NCBI GenBank assembly: GCA_015501595.1
Contig: JADNRX010000828.1
Coordinates: 1-21,120, forward strand
DNA: 21,120 bases
From: Hymenopellis radicata
Lineage: Eukaryota > Basidiomycota > Agaricomycetes > Agaricales > Physalacriaceae
Reading direction: 5' to 3'
The position numbers and the translations under genes are program-made. How positions within the stretch are numbered: position 1 is the stretch's first letter; each line of letters opens with the position of its first letter. Below are positions 1 to 9,588 of this stretch, in pieces. The notes under the pieces were generated by a model, which worked only from the letters and a program-made list of their open reading frames with translations, did no database searches and was not told the DNA's origin.

Positions 1-1726
1 CGAAGGGTGGTTTAAATCGGTCGTTCGGCGCGGAGTCGAAGGTATTCCACTTAAGAGGTTCCAAGATGCAGATTCTAGAGCTCCAGAGACAAAGTGAAGC
101 CTGCGAGAAAGTGGTAGGGCCGCTTGTGGTGTGCTGCCGACCGAGTTGAACAAGAAACCAAAAAGGGCTCGGGTGTCGATGGTACGAGGCAAGGAACTTC
201 CAATCGCATCTTGATCCCAGTCCACCATTTTCCGACGACACGACGACGGCAGAACGCTTTACCCACTATTTCTAGCAGTCGACCGGTTGGCTTCGGTCTT
301 TCTACATGTCGATCCGCCTCGGCCGAAGCACAGACACCGACAGTCTGAGTATAGTGCACTGGAGACAATCTTCATCGCACTAACTTATACGCAACACGAC
401 TGCATAGGATCGGTTGAGAGATTCCTCTCACGACGACGCTAACATTGATTAATCGGCTGCCTTTCAACGTTGAGCCACTTGGTCTAACGCTATCAATGCC
501 CGTTGATGTGCGACTCGAGGATGCCTCGTGATGGCGGGCAGCGATGGTCGTGCCTCTGCTCTGCGTCGTTGCTCTGTCGTTCAAGCATTCTAATCCTGCG
601 TACAATATCCGAAAGTGTGTCGATGTTGCGTAGTCATGATACAAAGGTCTCTGCGTCCCAATTCCATGAAGTCAGATGCAAGCAAATCTATGAGGTGACC
701 TTCCGAATATAACCCATGACCACGGAGCTCGGCACCGAACAAGAGAACAGAGACGCGTGGACGCCTAGAAACAGAAGACTGTATCGCGACTGATGTCTAG
801 CACAAGACGAGGATGCCAGTGTGATTCCCAAGGGCGATTTGAAGAACTGGCTGCCAGAGGAGTGATTCTTGGGTCTAGATAAGCAGCGGGCCGAGAGTTT
901 GAGGTAGAGAGTAACGTAGTAGACAGTCTATCCACAACGAGCGTCGTGGTAATGCGCCTTCCATTTGGAGGAAGGAGGAGAGTGATGATGGTCGCACGAA
1001 CAAGAGAATAATTTGTACGCGTACGATGATGGACTTCCAACGGAAGGGTAAACTTGCTGTCGCGTCGCGCCTCGTCAACCATCCGGCCAGGTTCATTGCC
1101 GGTGCAACATCCCGGTAGAATATCGAATCAATACCAACCGAGTGTAGCATTAAATCTCGCATGTAGTCCTCAATTTCGAACTCACGTAAGGCAGCCTCGA
1201 CTGCTACGGGCTTGTGATACTAGCCACAATGCTGCGGGCGGTCTGACAATAATATCCTGGCATACATACCGAGCTCATAGACCCAAGGCTTGACGTATCT
1301 AAAGAGGTGGATCAATGCCTAGCATCTCGGGGGCTCTTGTGGATACAGATAAGAATTCGGTAACGGCTTGAAATCGGAGTCAGAGAAACGCTCAAAACGG
1401 ACATGAAATGCAGAGGACACCTGAAATGGACAGAGACAAGCCCTGGTCAACAGAAGATGGGCGTGATTCCAGACTGGTCGGGGTCTAAGTAGCAGAACCA
1501 AGGCTGCTTGAACTTGCCAACGGACTGATGGGTTGGTAGAAGAGGTGATTTCGATGGGAATATTCTTGCTTCATACGTCCTCGTTCTTCGTGGCAGTCAT
1601 GAGACTGGGTAACTTGACCGCGATGGATAATTGCTGATGTATATAGGGCATTTGCCAGTGAGCTAGTTATCGATCGTCGACGTTCGGAAGGTGGTAAAAG
1701 GAATGGAAGAGAATTCATCCGCGGGA
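1..1726. other. Region with no recognised gene
   Basis: I find no open frame with a motif I can name on either strand. Frames are short and change often, and there is no long low-complexity tract, tRNA or repeat. One minus-strand stretch (about 875-1230) looks coding-like and is listed separately. Part of the right end should hold the 3' untranslated region of the methyltransferase gene that ends at 1727. If the small indels seen elsewhere in the window also occur here, a real gene could be hidden. Confidence 0.4.
875..1230 (-). other. Possible coding remnant, unknown product
   Basis: Reading the minus strand from about 1218, an open frame gives a smooth, protein-like run that includes EFEIEDYMRDLMLHSVGID and then FYRDVAPAMNLAGW. 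Another frame then continues with a basic run (DEARRDSKFTLPLEVHHR). Upstream, around 1267-1318, a further minus-strand piece reads LIHLFRYVKPWVYEL and ends at a plausible GTATGT donor. This pattern of short protein-like pieces in alternating frames fits a gene broken by introns and small indels, but no family is recognised and there is no clear start or stop. It may equally be chance. Confidence 0.2.
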
Positions 1727-2534
1727 CTACGAAAGCCTGAGTTTCCAAAGCTGAATGCCCTCCCAATCCTCTCTTGACCATTCGATTCCGGCCTTCTTTA
1801 GAGCCTTTGAGAGCTTCCGGACGGGATTTTGGTCGGTTCTGAATCCTAATTGGTGGGCCTGGGCAAAAAATGAATGAATCAATGGAGGGTCCCGTCGCTC
1901 AAGGCAGACGAATAGATGGGCGCGTGGTGAACGCGTGGCAAACGCATGTATGGTATCAAGAAGGGGCCGAATAAGTGATGGGGAATAGATGGTATCGGCG
2001 GTGATGATCAGATCGTAGACAGGATCTTCAGTGAGAACTTGAGAATGGGTCCAGTCAAGGTGCTGTACCAGAATTCGTTGGTGAACGTCGTTGGCGGCAA
2101 CATTTTTTGGCCAGAACGGCATCAATAACATCGGGGAGATCGGTGGCGACGACTGACCAGCCCAAAGCAGCGAGTGTTAAGCTGGAAGAGAGCGATCGTG
2201 TGAGCTATAAAGACGGCCAGAGCAGGGGGATTGGGCCGTACGAAGAAAGACCGATGCCGCTGCCCAGTTCTAATGCGCGTCCGACTGGCAGATTGAGCGC
2301 AGTGAGGTAAGCACTGAGGACCTGTGCACCGAGCCAAAGTGCGGTGCCGTTAGAAAGACCGTTATCGGACTGGGCAAGGGTGAACGGGCCGTAACTGAAG
2401 GATGGGGAGATGTTTAGTTGCATGAGCCGGTTGTAGCATGGTTGCTCAACAGCCTCAACTTGGCTGCTCAAAATTATTTCTGTGACAATCACAGTCACGC
2501 CTTGGTTGTCATAACACTCTGCACGCTCATTCAC
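1727..2534 (-). CDS. Putative protein-lysine N-methyltransferase (Methyltransf_16 / METTL21-EFM group)
   Basis: Predicted SAM-dependent methyltransferase of the seven-beta-strand class; relatives methylate lysines of translation factors or chaperones in the cytosol. The first exon contains the SAM-binding motif I, read as ALELGSGIGLSSL across the intron. Exon 2 has the acidic ATDLPDV loop and the post-motif DLIITADTIYSP, followed by a C-terminal ERRDPPLIHSFF segment. A 60-nt GT-AG intron lies at 2182-2241. The frame breaks at a run of six A on the coding strand (2103-2108); five A would restore VLAKNVAAND, so I treat this as a one-base insertion. The stop is at 1727-1729. The N-terminal start is uncertain: 2534 is a GTG at the upstream limit of the frame and the real ATG could be elsewhere. 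The general layout resembles yeast Efm6, but the substrate cannot be told from sequence alone. Confidence 0.75.
2182..2241 (-). other. Intron in methyltransferase gene
   Basis: 60-nt intron with a GTACGG donor and a TTCCAG acceptor on the minus strand. Its removal joins GIGLSS to LTLAALGW, which completes SAM motif I and the strand that follows. Confidence 0.8.
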
Positions 2535-2561
2535 TCAGCGGGAGGTTCCCTCTCGAGAAAG

Positions 2562-5500
2562 ATGAAAGCTTTTTCTCGAGGCTGCATCTGGGCAGTAACA
2601 AGGAGAAGGAGCCCGTAGTCAAGGAGAAATTTCCGCCATTGAAGCCCTGGCCGCCGAACAAGGACGATGCAAGCAGCCGGGTCACCTCGACGCCGACGTC
2701 CTACACGTCCTTCAAGCCTCTTCCCGAGCTCTCACCAGAAGTGTCAGGGCGTTTAAGCACCCGCGTTCTCTCCCAGTCTGCCGACGACCAAGCATCATCG
2801 TCATCGTCGACGACCCCGACACCCCATCACCGATTCCAACCCATCCACAACAACCGACGACCTCATCTACCAACTCTGCCGAAGTACAGAAAAAGGTTGC
2901 CTTTATATCACCGCCCCCAACACCAGGCCCGTCACTCGACCGCGCCCTTCCCCAATCTCCCACACCTCAGCCACCCCCCGTCGTCTCGCCTACAAAAAAT
3001 TCTGTTTCTCGCTTCCATGCTGCTCATATCAAAAGAGCCACGCGGTTCGACGTCGTCCAGCACGCGAACCGCGTCCCCAATCCTCGCAAAGCCAGATATG
3101 TCTTCTCACTCGCTTCGCTCAGGCTCACCGTATAGCCAAATGTCAGAAAATACAAGCGGTAGCAGAATTCTCGCTGCCCAGTCCTGGTCCGAGGTTTGCA
3201 GAGGATGACCTCGTTTCCAATCTGGGCTCACGCGAGCGAAACACGGCAGGAGGTCCTTTTCGAAATCATACAGAGCGAAGAGCGATACGTTCAAGAACTT
3301 GTCAAGATGAAGGATACTTTTATCGACCCCCTTCTCCACCCATTTGCCTCAACCTCGGCCTCTCCCATAGGCTCGTCCACTCCAAACTTAGATTACGACT
3401 TTTATCGGTCCGACTCTCCTCCAGTCGAAAGCTCGGACTACCTTCCCCCAATCGCAGCGCGGTTCATGTCTCCCACCCCACCAACACCACTCCTAGATGC
3501 GATTCCATCGACAGCGACGATGACGACGAAGCGGACGACCGCATGGGCAAGGGGTTACTCCAGCCCAACAAACAAGCAGCGCCAGGCGGCTAAACACAAC
3601 CATCCGCGCTCCCCCTACAGGTCCACGGTCACACGCACAGCAAAGTCCGTGCCCTTTCCTTCTGGTTCGCGTTCCCATCATTCTCTTCCCGCCCCTCCTC
3701 CAAGATCACAGCAAATGGCCTCTTCCACTCAGTCACTAGGCCGACAGTCTATTGCAGATCAAACAAGCCAGAGCCCTTCATCCAAAAAGGCAGCCGGCAA
3801 CCCCGATGCTACGCAAGTCCAAAAAGAGCGATGCCCCGAATCCATTCGGGGATTCTATTGCTCCGCATCAGCTGCCGGAGGACCTGAGGATATGCTTGCA
3901 AGTAGTGGACAGTGGCGTACTAGATGGACACAAACGTCTCTCTGAGAGTCTCAAGAAACGCTATTGATGACCAGTATCCACTCGTGCGAAGTTTGGCAGA
4001 CGTTTTTGTCTCGAATGTCAGTTTGCAATTGGTTCTTTTTTTTTTTGTTTGTCGTGATCTAATTTCCGATAGGCTGATATCTTTCATGGCTATGCTACGT
4101 ACGTTCTACATCTCGAGCGTGCCCTGGAGCAGGTAGACAGTGCGTTAAACAACACGTCCACCAAGAAGCCGAAGAATCAAGACGTCGCAGAGTGGAACAA
4201 AGTTCTGTCGGTTTCTGCGAAAACTTGAAGAGAACGCTTCCGACAAAGGCGAGACTGGCTCGCCCATTACACTCTCAAAAGCCCTTCCAACGTCTATTGA
4301 AATATCCCCTACTCTTCCAGAACTTGCTTTTCCACACCGATCCGAGTACTTTCGAGTACGAGAGCACGCTGCAGATGGTGCCGAGGTGGAGACGATCGTC
4401 AGGAGCATAGAAGACGAGGAAGATACAGAAGGAAGAGCGAGACAAGACAAGAGACGTCTTCGCTCGGATTGAAGGACTTGATAAGGTTAGGCAGCTAGCA
4501 CTGCCCGAAACCGTCCAGGATATTGATGGAGGAGCGACAATGTCCACTGCGCTATCTCCTTCGAAGAGTCCCACGCCGACAGCCAAGACTGTCAAGGGGA
4601 GAAGTAGTTTGCGGAAGCTCAGCGATGTGCTAGGCTCGCAGAAGAAAGATTTGTGGTTCGTGGTGTTTAATGATGTCGTGTTGCAGTGCCAGAAGACGGG
4701 AACAACGTCCCTCCCGATGATCGCTGCGACCAATTCAAGGACGAATAGTTTGCCAGAGCTGCAGGGCAAGGCAAAGTATGCCACAACTGGACGACGGAAT
4801 TCACACACGAGACCAAGGAATTTGTACAAATTCATCAAGGTTCGTACTCCATTCGGAAGATGGCTTCTTTACTGACGATGACATAGATCGAGACATGGGC
4901 TATTGGGGATGTTGTGCAGCCCAGAGAGGGTGTTGTATCCATGGAAGAGTACGTACTTTCCTGCCAACAACGAACCTTGTTTGATAGTTGGATTAGCGTT
5001 GCTCGGACACGTTCACACCTAGCGACACAACCCCGCATTATTCCCTTACCACCTGATCGCGAAGATGATGAAGATGGTGGCGCAGACTCAGACGACTCGG
5101 ATCGCAAGTCGAAAATGTCCTTCTCCTACTGGGGTGCGGATAAAGTCACGGTACAGAAACCTGTCCTTCCGAACAAGGGACGTCTTGCTGTTGCCCATCC
5201 TCGGCGAGGGGGTGCACCCTCGTCATACGCGCGCGAGTCGTCTGCGAATGCCAAGTTCGGGAACCGATTGGTCTCCGACGGCGGTAGCGCGGTGACGCGA
5301 CCCGCAAGTCGCAGGACGGGGGTTAGCTCACGCCAGGGTGAATACTCGATGAAGTCGACGAGTACCAAGCCGGAGTGGAATGCGAACACGAGAGGAGCTG
5401 CGCCAGTGAAGCGCGTGCGGAATATCAGTCAGACGAGTGCAGCGGCCAGTGTGCGGCCTGCTGGAGCAAATGCCAGTGCAGTGAAGTTGGCCAGTCCAGC

Positions 5501-5573
5501 GCCGAGCGAGGATTCCGGGGTGGGTCTATACCGCCAGATGCTCGCCAGGGACCCTTCACTGAACAATGCTTAA
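2562..5573 (+). CDS. Rho guanine nucleotide exchange factor, DH-PH type (frame broken by small indels)
   Basis: Activates a Rho/Cdc42-type GTPase by nucleotide exchange; acts at membranes and the polarity/actin machinery. Order: Ser/Pro-rich N-terminus with a KVAFISPPPTP stretch; first DH helix at about 3247-3345 (RQEVLFEIIQSEERYVQEL); a long low-complexity insert to about 3865; then the rest of the DH domain (VDSGVLDGHKRLSESLKKRY, ADIFHGYATYVLHLERALEQ, KPFQRLLKYPLLFQNLL) to about 4420. A PH-like domain follows at about 4610-4960 (DLWFVVFNDVVLQCQ; YKFIKIETWAIGDV). The C-terminus is basic and Ser-rich, stopping at 5571-5573. Introns: 4017-4072, 4840-4886, and possibly a 39-nt one at 4949-4987. 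ATG at 2562 is the only start close to the coding block, but one more T in the T run at 2570-2574 is needed to give MKAFFSRLHLG. Further one-base breaks appear at about 3195, 3239, 3964, 4210, 4277, 4380 and 4418. Each can be repaired by a single base within a conserved motif. Family call firm, exact model not. Confidence 0.85.
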
Positions 5574-6076
5574 GCTTTAGGTTTTCTTTTATCATGTCTG
5601 CTTCTCCTTTTTCCCCTGCTGTCCTTCATCTATTATATATCCCTATTATACGATACTTATTATACCTCACATCATACTCTCCTTCATTCCCATGCTTTCC
5701 TCTATATCCTCTTGCTATGAAACGACGGCCCTCACGCTCTTTCATTCCATTCCAGTCTCGCGTTTGATACATAATCACCCACACTCACTCATACCCAGTC
5801 CAAGAAGTTAACACATTCCCTCGTCGCGCTACAATCTATCTTTCTTACTCATACAATCTGTTACTTACTTAGATTATATATGGCTGTATTACTGTTTGGG
5901 TTCTTCCTCCTATATTGATATCTTCTGCATGCCTTGGAAAAAATATGGATGGGATTTTTCTGCTCCTTCAGGTTGGCGCGATGTTGATTGATGATCTACT
6001 TTTTCGTCGACTGCAGTTCGTTGACATACTTGGAAAAGGTTTCATACTTCGTAATTCACCAGAGATGACACGGAAA
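5574..6076. other. RhoGEF 3' untranslated and intergenic region
   Basis: Strongly pyrimidine-rich on the plus strand (about 5580-5770), as expected for a fungal 3' untranslated region, followed by A/T-rich sequence before the ASCH-like gene. No gene, repeat or RNA signature recognised. The upstream ATGs at 5915 and 5947 share a frame with the ASCH-like start, but that upstream sequence does not look conserved. Confidence 0.4.
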
Positions 6077-6491
6077 ATGAGAACCACTCAAACAGATGCC
6101 ATTCTGCCAATGACAGACGACTATATGCAGCAAATCGTGGGCAAAGAAAAGAGCTATGAATTCAGACGTTACTGAATTCTTCGCGGGTCTCGTTCTCACG
6201 GCTCCCCACTCTCAACTCCAATACATCTGCAAAATCGACCCCGCACGTACGCGAAATCCTGAAGACGACCCACCAAGCCGGAAATCACGAATTTGATACC
6301 CGTCATGAAGACTGGGACAAGTATGACTTCGTGTATCGTATGCTTGACGTTCGAGAGATATCTCCGCCCATCCCTGTAACGAGAGACAGAAAGCTGCTCC
6401 ATAGGGACATGTTTATGTTCCTCAGGCTCTCCTTCATGGTCTCAAGATAAAGGAGCAAAGGTGTTCTGGGCGCTTGAATTTGCTACTGTGA
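6077..6491 (+). pseudogene. ASCH-domain-like protein, frame broken
   Basis: ASCH domains are PUA-like folds thought to bind RNA. The first frame reads ILPMTDDYMQQIVGKEKSYEFRRY; its K-x-x-E-x-R core (KSYEFR) is the ASCH signature. It stops at 6173-6175. A second frame continues with VLTAPHSQLQYICKIDPART (from 6192), a third with GNHEFDTRHEDWDKYDFVYR (from 6280) to about 6400, and a last one with GHVYVPQALLHGLKIKEQR, ending at TGA 6489-6491. The four pieces are in the correct order for one domain of about 140 residues, so one gene is split by at least three small indels, perhaps with a few residues lost near 6176-6191. Because neighbouring conserved genes show similar one-base breaks, this may be an intact gene with sequence errors and not a true pseudogene. 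Start chosen at the ATG before RTTQTDAILP; 6065 is an alternative. Confidence 0.5.
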
Positions 6492-7018
6492 AGCCAGCAC
6501 ACAAAGAAGCATCACAGACTTACAGTTGATTCTACCGCTTCCAGTACGACAACGTTTACAGAAAAGAGGTCTAGATCAAAGTGTCAGCTTTGATCGAGTC
6601 TGCCTAAAAGGGAGACTAGAAAAGAGGTCTTAATAGGGATTATTAAATGGAGGAGTTGTGTCGCCTTGTAGACGAGAGGATGGATACTGTTATGCCTAAC
6701 ACAGTTTACAAAACCCACCGCTCCGTCGTTGTGTGCTCTCACGGCGCAGTGTAAACGGTGTGGGCGGTATGGTATCAAGGGAATTCTGGAATCGTGTAAC
6801 GGTTGCGGCGACGGCTTGACCCACCATCTATTTGTAACCGTGGACGCCGTGGCATTGTGACGCCAAAATGACGAGTCAAACTCCATCCATAATGAGATCA
6901 GGGAATCTTGCTCTAAATCAAGTCGTGATTTCGCCAGTGTCGCGGATTACAGCTTCCAATGCTGAGATTGGTACACTAGAAAGTTCGTTGCTCGACAAAG
7001 AAGAAGCCTAAAATAATC
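6492..7018. other. Intergenic region between ASCH-like gene and phosphatidylserine synthase
   Basis: Nothing recognisable as coding; a 100-codon minus-strand frame at 6584-6886 has no motif. The only structure noticed is a perfect 8-bp inverted repeat, GATCAAAG / CTTTGATC, with a 6-nt loop at 6574-6595. It may be a transcription-end hairpin or chance. The right part should hold the 3' untranslated region of the minus-strand phosphatidylserine synthase gene. Confidence 0.35.
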
Positions 7019-7849
7019 TTAAATCTTTGGGACACGCAGTGTTTTGCTGACCATTGCTGCGGCCCACACTCCGAAGACCACGCTAACGACATGCAGCTCC
7101 CCGCGCCCACCTTCATCTCCCCACAAAGTGATTGTTCCGAGTGGAATACCCTGCTGTCCTGCAATCCAGCCTTGCTTGGCCCAGTACGCGAGGGTTCCAA
7201 CGAGGACTAGCGATGATGGAATAGGAAGGCCTTCAAAATATTTTGCCTTGCCCGCCGTATCTTTGGGCACGAGAGCGACAGTCGCGTTGAAGCGCGCGAG
7301 CCTCGCAAGACCGCAACATATGAAGCCGGTCAGCATGACGGTGTCTAGATACGTCCTCAGTCCGACGACGAACGCTAGCAGAGCCGGTGCTACGCCAAAT
7401 GAGATCTGGATATTCCTAGAATCAACACGGAGTTTATTTGTGTCAGTCGGGGGGCACTGACGAGGTCGGCAAGACTGTCCAGCTCCTGGCCCAGCATGCT
7501 GCTTGACTTTCTCCACCGAGCAACTTTTCCGTCCATAAAATCGAACATGAGACCGGCAAGAGGACACCATAGAGCCATCCAAAGATAGTCTGGGTCGTTT
7601 GAGACGAGGTAGCGGGCGGAGGAGAATATGGAAAATGATCCACAGACGCCGTTCATGATGGTAACAAGATCTGCAAGACGGAAATTTCTAAAAGAGGTGG
7701 TGAGAGGAGGCGACGACTGGGCCAATTGAGGGAGTCTACCTGACGAGGGAGAAATGCCCATCCGAGTCCTGGTACTGGTGCAAGGCGTCTGCCTTTTTGT
7801 CGTCCACAACATGAGAATTCATAACGGTCGATGGTTTTCTTTGGCTCAT
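7019..7849 (-). CDS. CHO1: Phosphatidylserine synthase (CDP-diacylglycerol--serine O-phosphatidyltransferase)
   Basis: Integral ER membrane enzyme that makes phosphatidylserine from CDP-diacylglycerol and serine, the entry to the fungal PS-PE-PC route. Exon 2 contains a complete CDP-alcohol phosphotransferase signature, D-x2-DG-x2-AR-x8-G-x3-D-x3-D, read as DFMDGKVAR...GQELDSLAD; all aspartates thought to bind metal and substrate are present. [12 protein letters not shown] follows after splicing, then several hydrophobic segments. Three exons: 7740-7849, 7462-7687 and 7019-7405, with introns of 52 and 56 nt. The exons total 723 nt, giving 240 residues with no frame break, close to but shorter than the yeast Cho1 length of 276. 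The ATG at 7847-7849 begins MSQRKPST; an upstream in-frame ATG at 7972 would add a stretch unlike the family. It is the cleanest gene in the window. A CACGTG E-box lies 63 bp upstream, and the tandem element begins 132 bp upstream. Confidence 0.92.
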
Positions 7850-7911
7850 GAGGGAAAGAGGAGTTAGCAGATGGTGGTCACTGGCCAAGCACTCGCAGTC
7901 CAAAATATAAA

Positions 7912-7917
7912 CACGTG
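7912..7917. promoter_or_regulatory. CACGTG E-box upstream of phosphatidylserine synthase
   Basis: Palindromic CACGTG located 63 bp upstream of the start codon of the minus-strand phosphatidylserine synthase gene, next to an A/T-rich TATA-like stretch (about 7902-7911). In yeast, phospholipid genes including CHO1 are controlled by bHLH factors through an E-box-containing element. That this site works in the same way here is inference; a 6-mer can occur by chance. Confidence 0.35.
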
Positions 7918-7981
7918 GTAACCCCGGACTTGCGGTGAATTTCCGGCAGGCAGCAGCATACAAGTAGTACATTTACACATT

Positions 7982-8836
7982 GGCTCGCTGACGCGTTGCC
8001 TGTGGGGTCGCTATCGATAAGATAGCGATTCTACCTTTTGTGGTAGAAAACTCCCACGACTCGGAGACGTCAGTTGCCGGAATGCGAGGGTTCGAGTCCT
8101 GACCGCGATCATTGAGAATAGCAGTTGTTCGCACCCGTAGTGCTTCCTGAGTACATGTATAACAAGTTTTTCAGATGTATAGCATATCATACCTCTAGCT
8201 TGACATCAATTCCACCCTTTTAGAAGATGTTACTTATGCTAGGAGACACGGAGAAGAAGCGTGGCGGATGAAACTGCGCGTAAGCGTCGGGTACACACAC
8301 AAACCACTTCCAGAACCAAGAAACTAGTATTTGAAGAGTCAACCAACGGGTCTGGGATGTCCGCGCACATTCGTGAAGTCGCTTTTTGCGTGTGAACCAA
8401 AATATCACTATGTATTGAAACTCCGACTTGGCAGCGGGAGAGTAACAAGCATTTTGCATTAAGTTCACACTCCTCCTACAGCTCTAATTTTTTTATTTCT
8501 CAACACCTCAATCTGTGAGAGTATACCGTTAAATTGGCGCGCCGTCAGGCGCACCTGAAGAATTGTTTTAAACAACATCGCTACCTCACGGAGGACATGC
8601 CGAAACCGGACATTCCCGCACATCAGTGATCGGATGTTACCCCCGCACTTCGTTCGCGACTTGCATCCTCGCAACTGCGGGCACGCATATAGCGGCACCA
8701 TAGCAGGTGGGGGAAGCACTGACATCTGATCCCTTCTTTCTCCCTTCTCCCTTCTCCCTTTTCTTTTTCTTTTCTTTTCTTTCTTTTTCTTTTTATTTTT
8801 TCGCAAACTCCGGCCCACAAGCACCGTTATCGAGCC
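7982..8836 (+). repeat. Tandem element, copy 1 (855 bp)
   Basis: Starts GGCTCG and ends CGAGCC, so the outermost 6 bp are inverted. It matches copy 2 without any base substitution that I can find. It differs by five 1-2 base indels, all in the first ~240 bp: a CG insertion near 7993, a missing C near 8020, a missing T near 8127, an extra T near 8167 and an extra T near 8218. From about 8221 to 8836 the two copies read identically. It has no credible protein: the Lys-rich minus-strand frames are translations of a pyrimidine tract. The left flank is TTTACACATT (7972-7981), the right flank is ACATT (8837-8841) and then copy 2. No element family is recognised. Confidence 0.9.
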
Positions 8837-8847
8837 ACATTGGCTCG

Positions 8848-8932
8848 CTGACGTTGCCTGTGGGGTCGCTATCGATAACGATAGCGATTCTACCTTTTGT
8901 GGTAGAAAACTCCCACGACTCGGAGACGTCAG
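8848..8932 (+). other. Nested stem-loop cluster (possible structured RNA or hairpin DNA), copy 2
   Basis: Four nested helices fit with no crossing pairs. An outer 7-bp stem CTGACGT/ACGTCAG (8848-8854 with 8926-8932) encloses a 5-bp stem GTGGG/CCCAC (8860-8864 with 8912-8916). That encloses two adjacent hairpins: a perfect 9-bp stem with ATAA loop (8866-8887) and a perfect 7-bp stem with TTTTGT loop (8888-8907). Together they make a three-way junction in 85 nt. Copy 1 keeps it with the outer stem at 6 bp and hairpin 1 at 8 bp (7988-8073). Whether it acts as RNA or as single-stranded DNA is unknown. Confidence 0.55.
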
Positions 8933-8947
8933 TTGCCGGAATGCGAG

Positions 8948-8958
8948 GGTTCGAGTCC
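8948..8958 (+). promoter_or_regulatory. Box B-like Pol III promoter motif (copy 2; also at 8089-8099 in copy 1)
   Basis: GGTTCGAGTCC exactly matches the tRNA box B consensus GGTTCGANTCC. The surrounding bases do not form a proper T stem, the acceptor end does not pair with upstream sequence, and no clear box A is placed at tRNA distance. I therefore do not call a tRNA gene. It may be a remnant of a tRNA-derived element or chance. Confidence 0.35.
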
Positions 8959-9588
8959 TGACCGCGATCATTGAGAATAGCAGTTGTTTCGCACCCGTAG
9001 TGCTTCCTGAGTACATGTATAACAAGTTTTCAGATGTATAGCATATCATACCTCTAGCTTGACATCAATTCCACCCTTTAGAAGATGTTACTTATGCTAG
9101 GAGACACGGAGAAGAAGCGTGGCGGATGAAACTGCGCGTAAGCGTCGGGTACACACACAAACCACTTCCAGAACCAAGAAACTAGTATTTGAAGAGTCAA
9201 CCAACGGGTCTGGGATGTCCGCGCACATTCGTGAAGTCGCTTTTTGCGTGTGAACCAAAATATCACTATGTATTGAAACTCCGACTTGGCAGCGGGAGAG
9301 TAACAAGCATTTTGCATTAAGTTCACACTCCTCCTACAGCTCTAATTTTTTTATTTCTCAACACCTCAATCTGTGAGAGTATACCGTTAAATTGGCGCGC
9401 CGTCAGGCGCACCTGAAGAATTGTTTTAAACAACATCGCTACCTCACGGAGGACATGCCGAAACCGGACATTCCCGCACATCAGTGATCGGATGTTACCC
9501 CCGCACTTCGTTCGCGACTTGCATCCTCGCAACTGCGGGCACGCATATAGCGGCACCATAGCAGGTGGGGGAAGCACTGACATCTGAT

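Noticed and set aside
6574..6595. 8-bp inverted repeat as a bacterial-type terminator
   Set aside because: The window is fungal and no T run follows; it may be chance or a minor RNA hairpin.
8015..8110. tRNA gene in the element (box B-like T arm)
   Set aside because: The T stem pairs only partly, no acceptor pairing or anticodon arm at the proper distance was found, and there is no clear box A.
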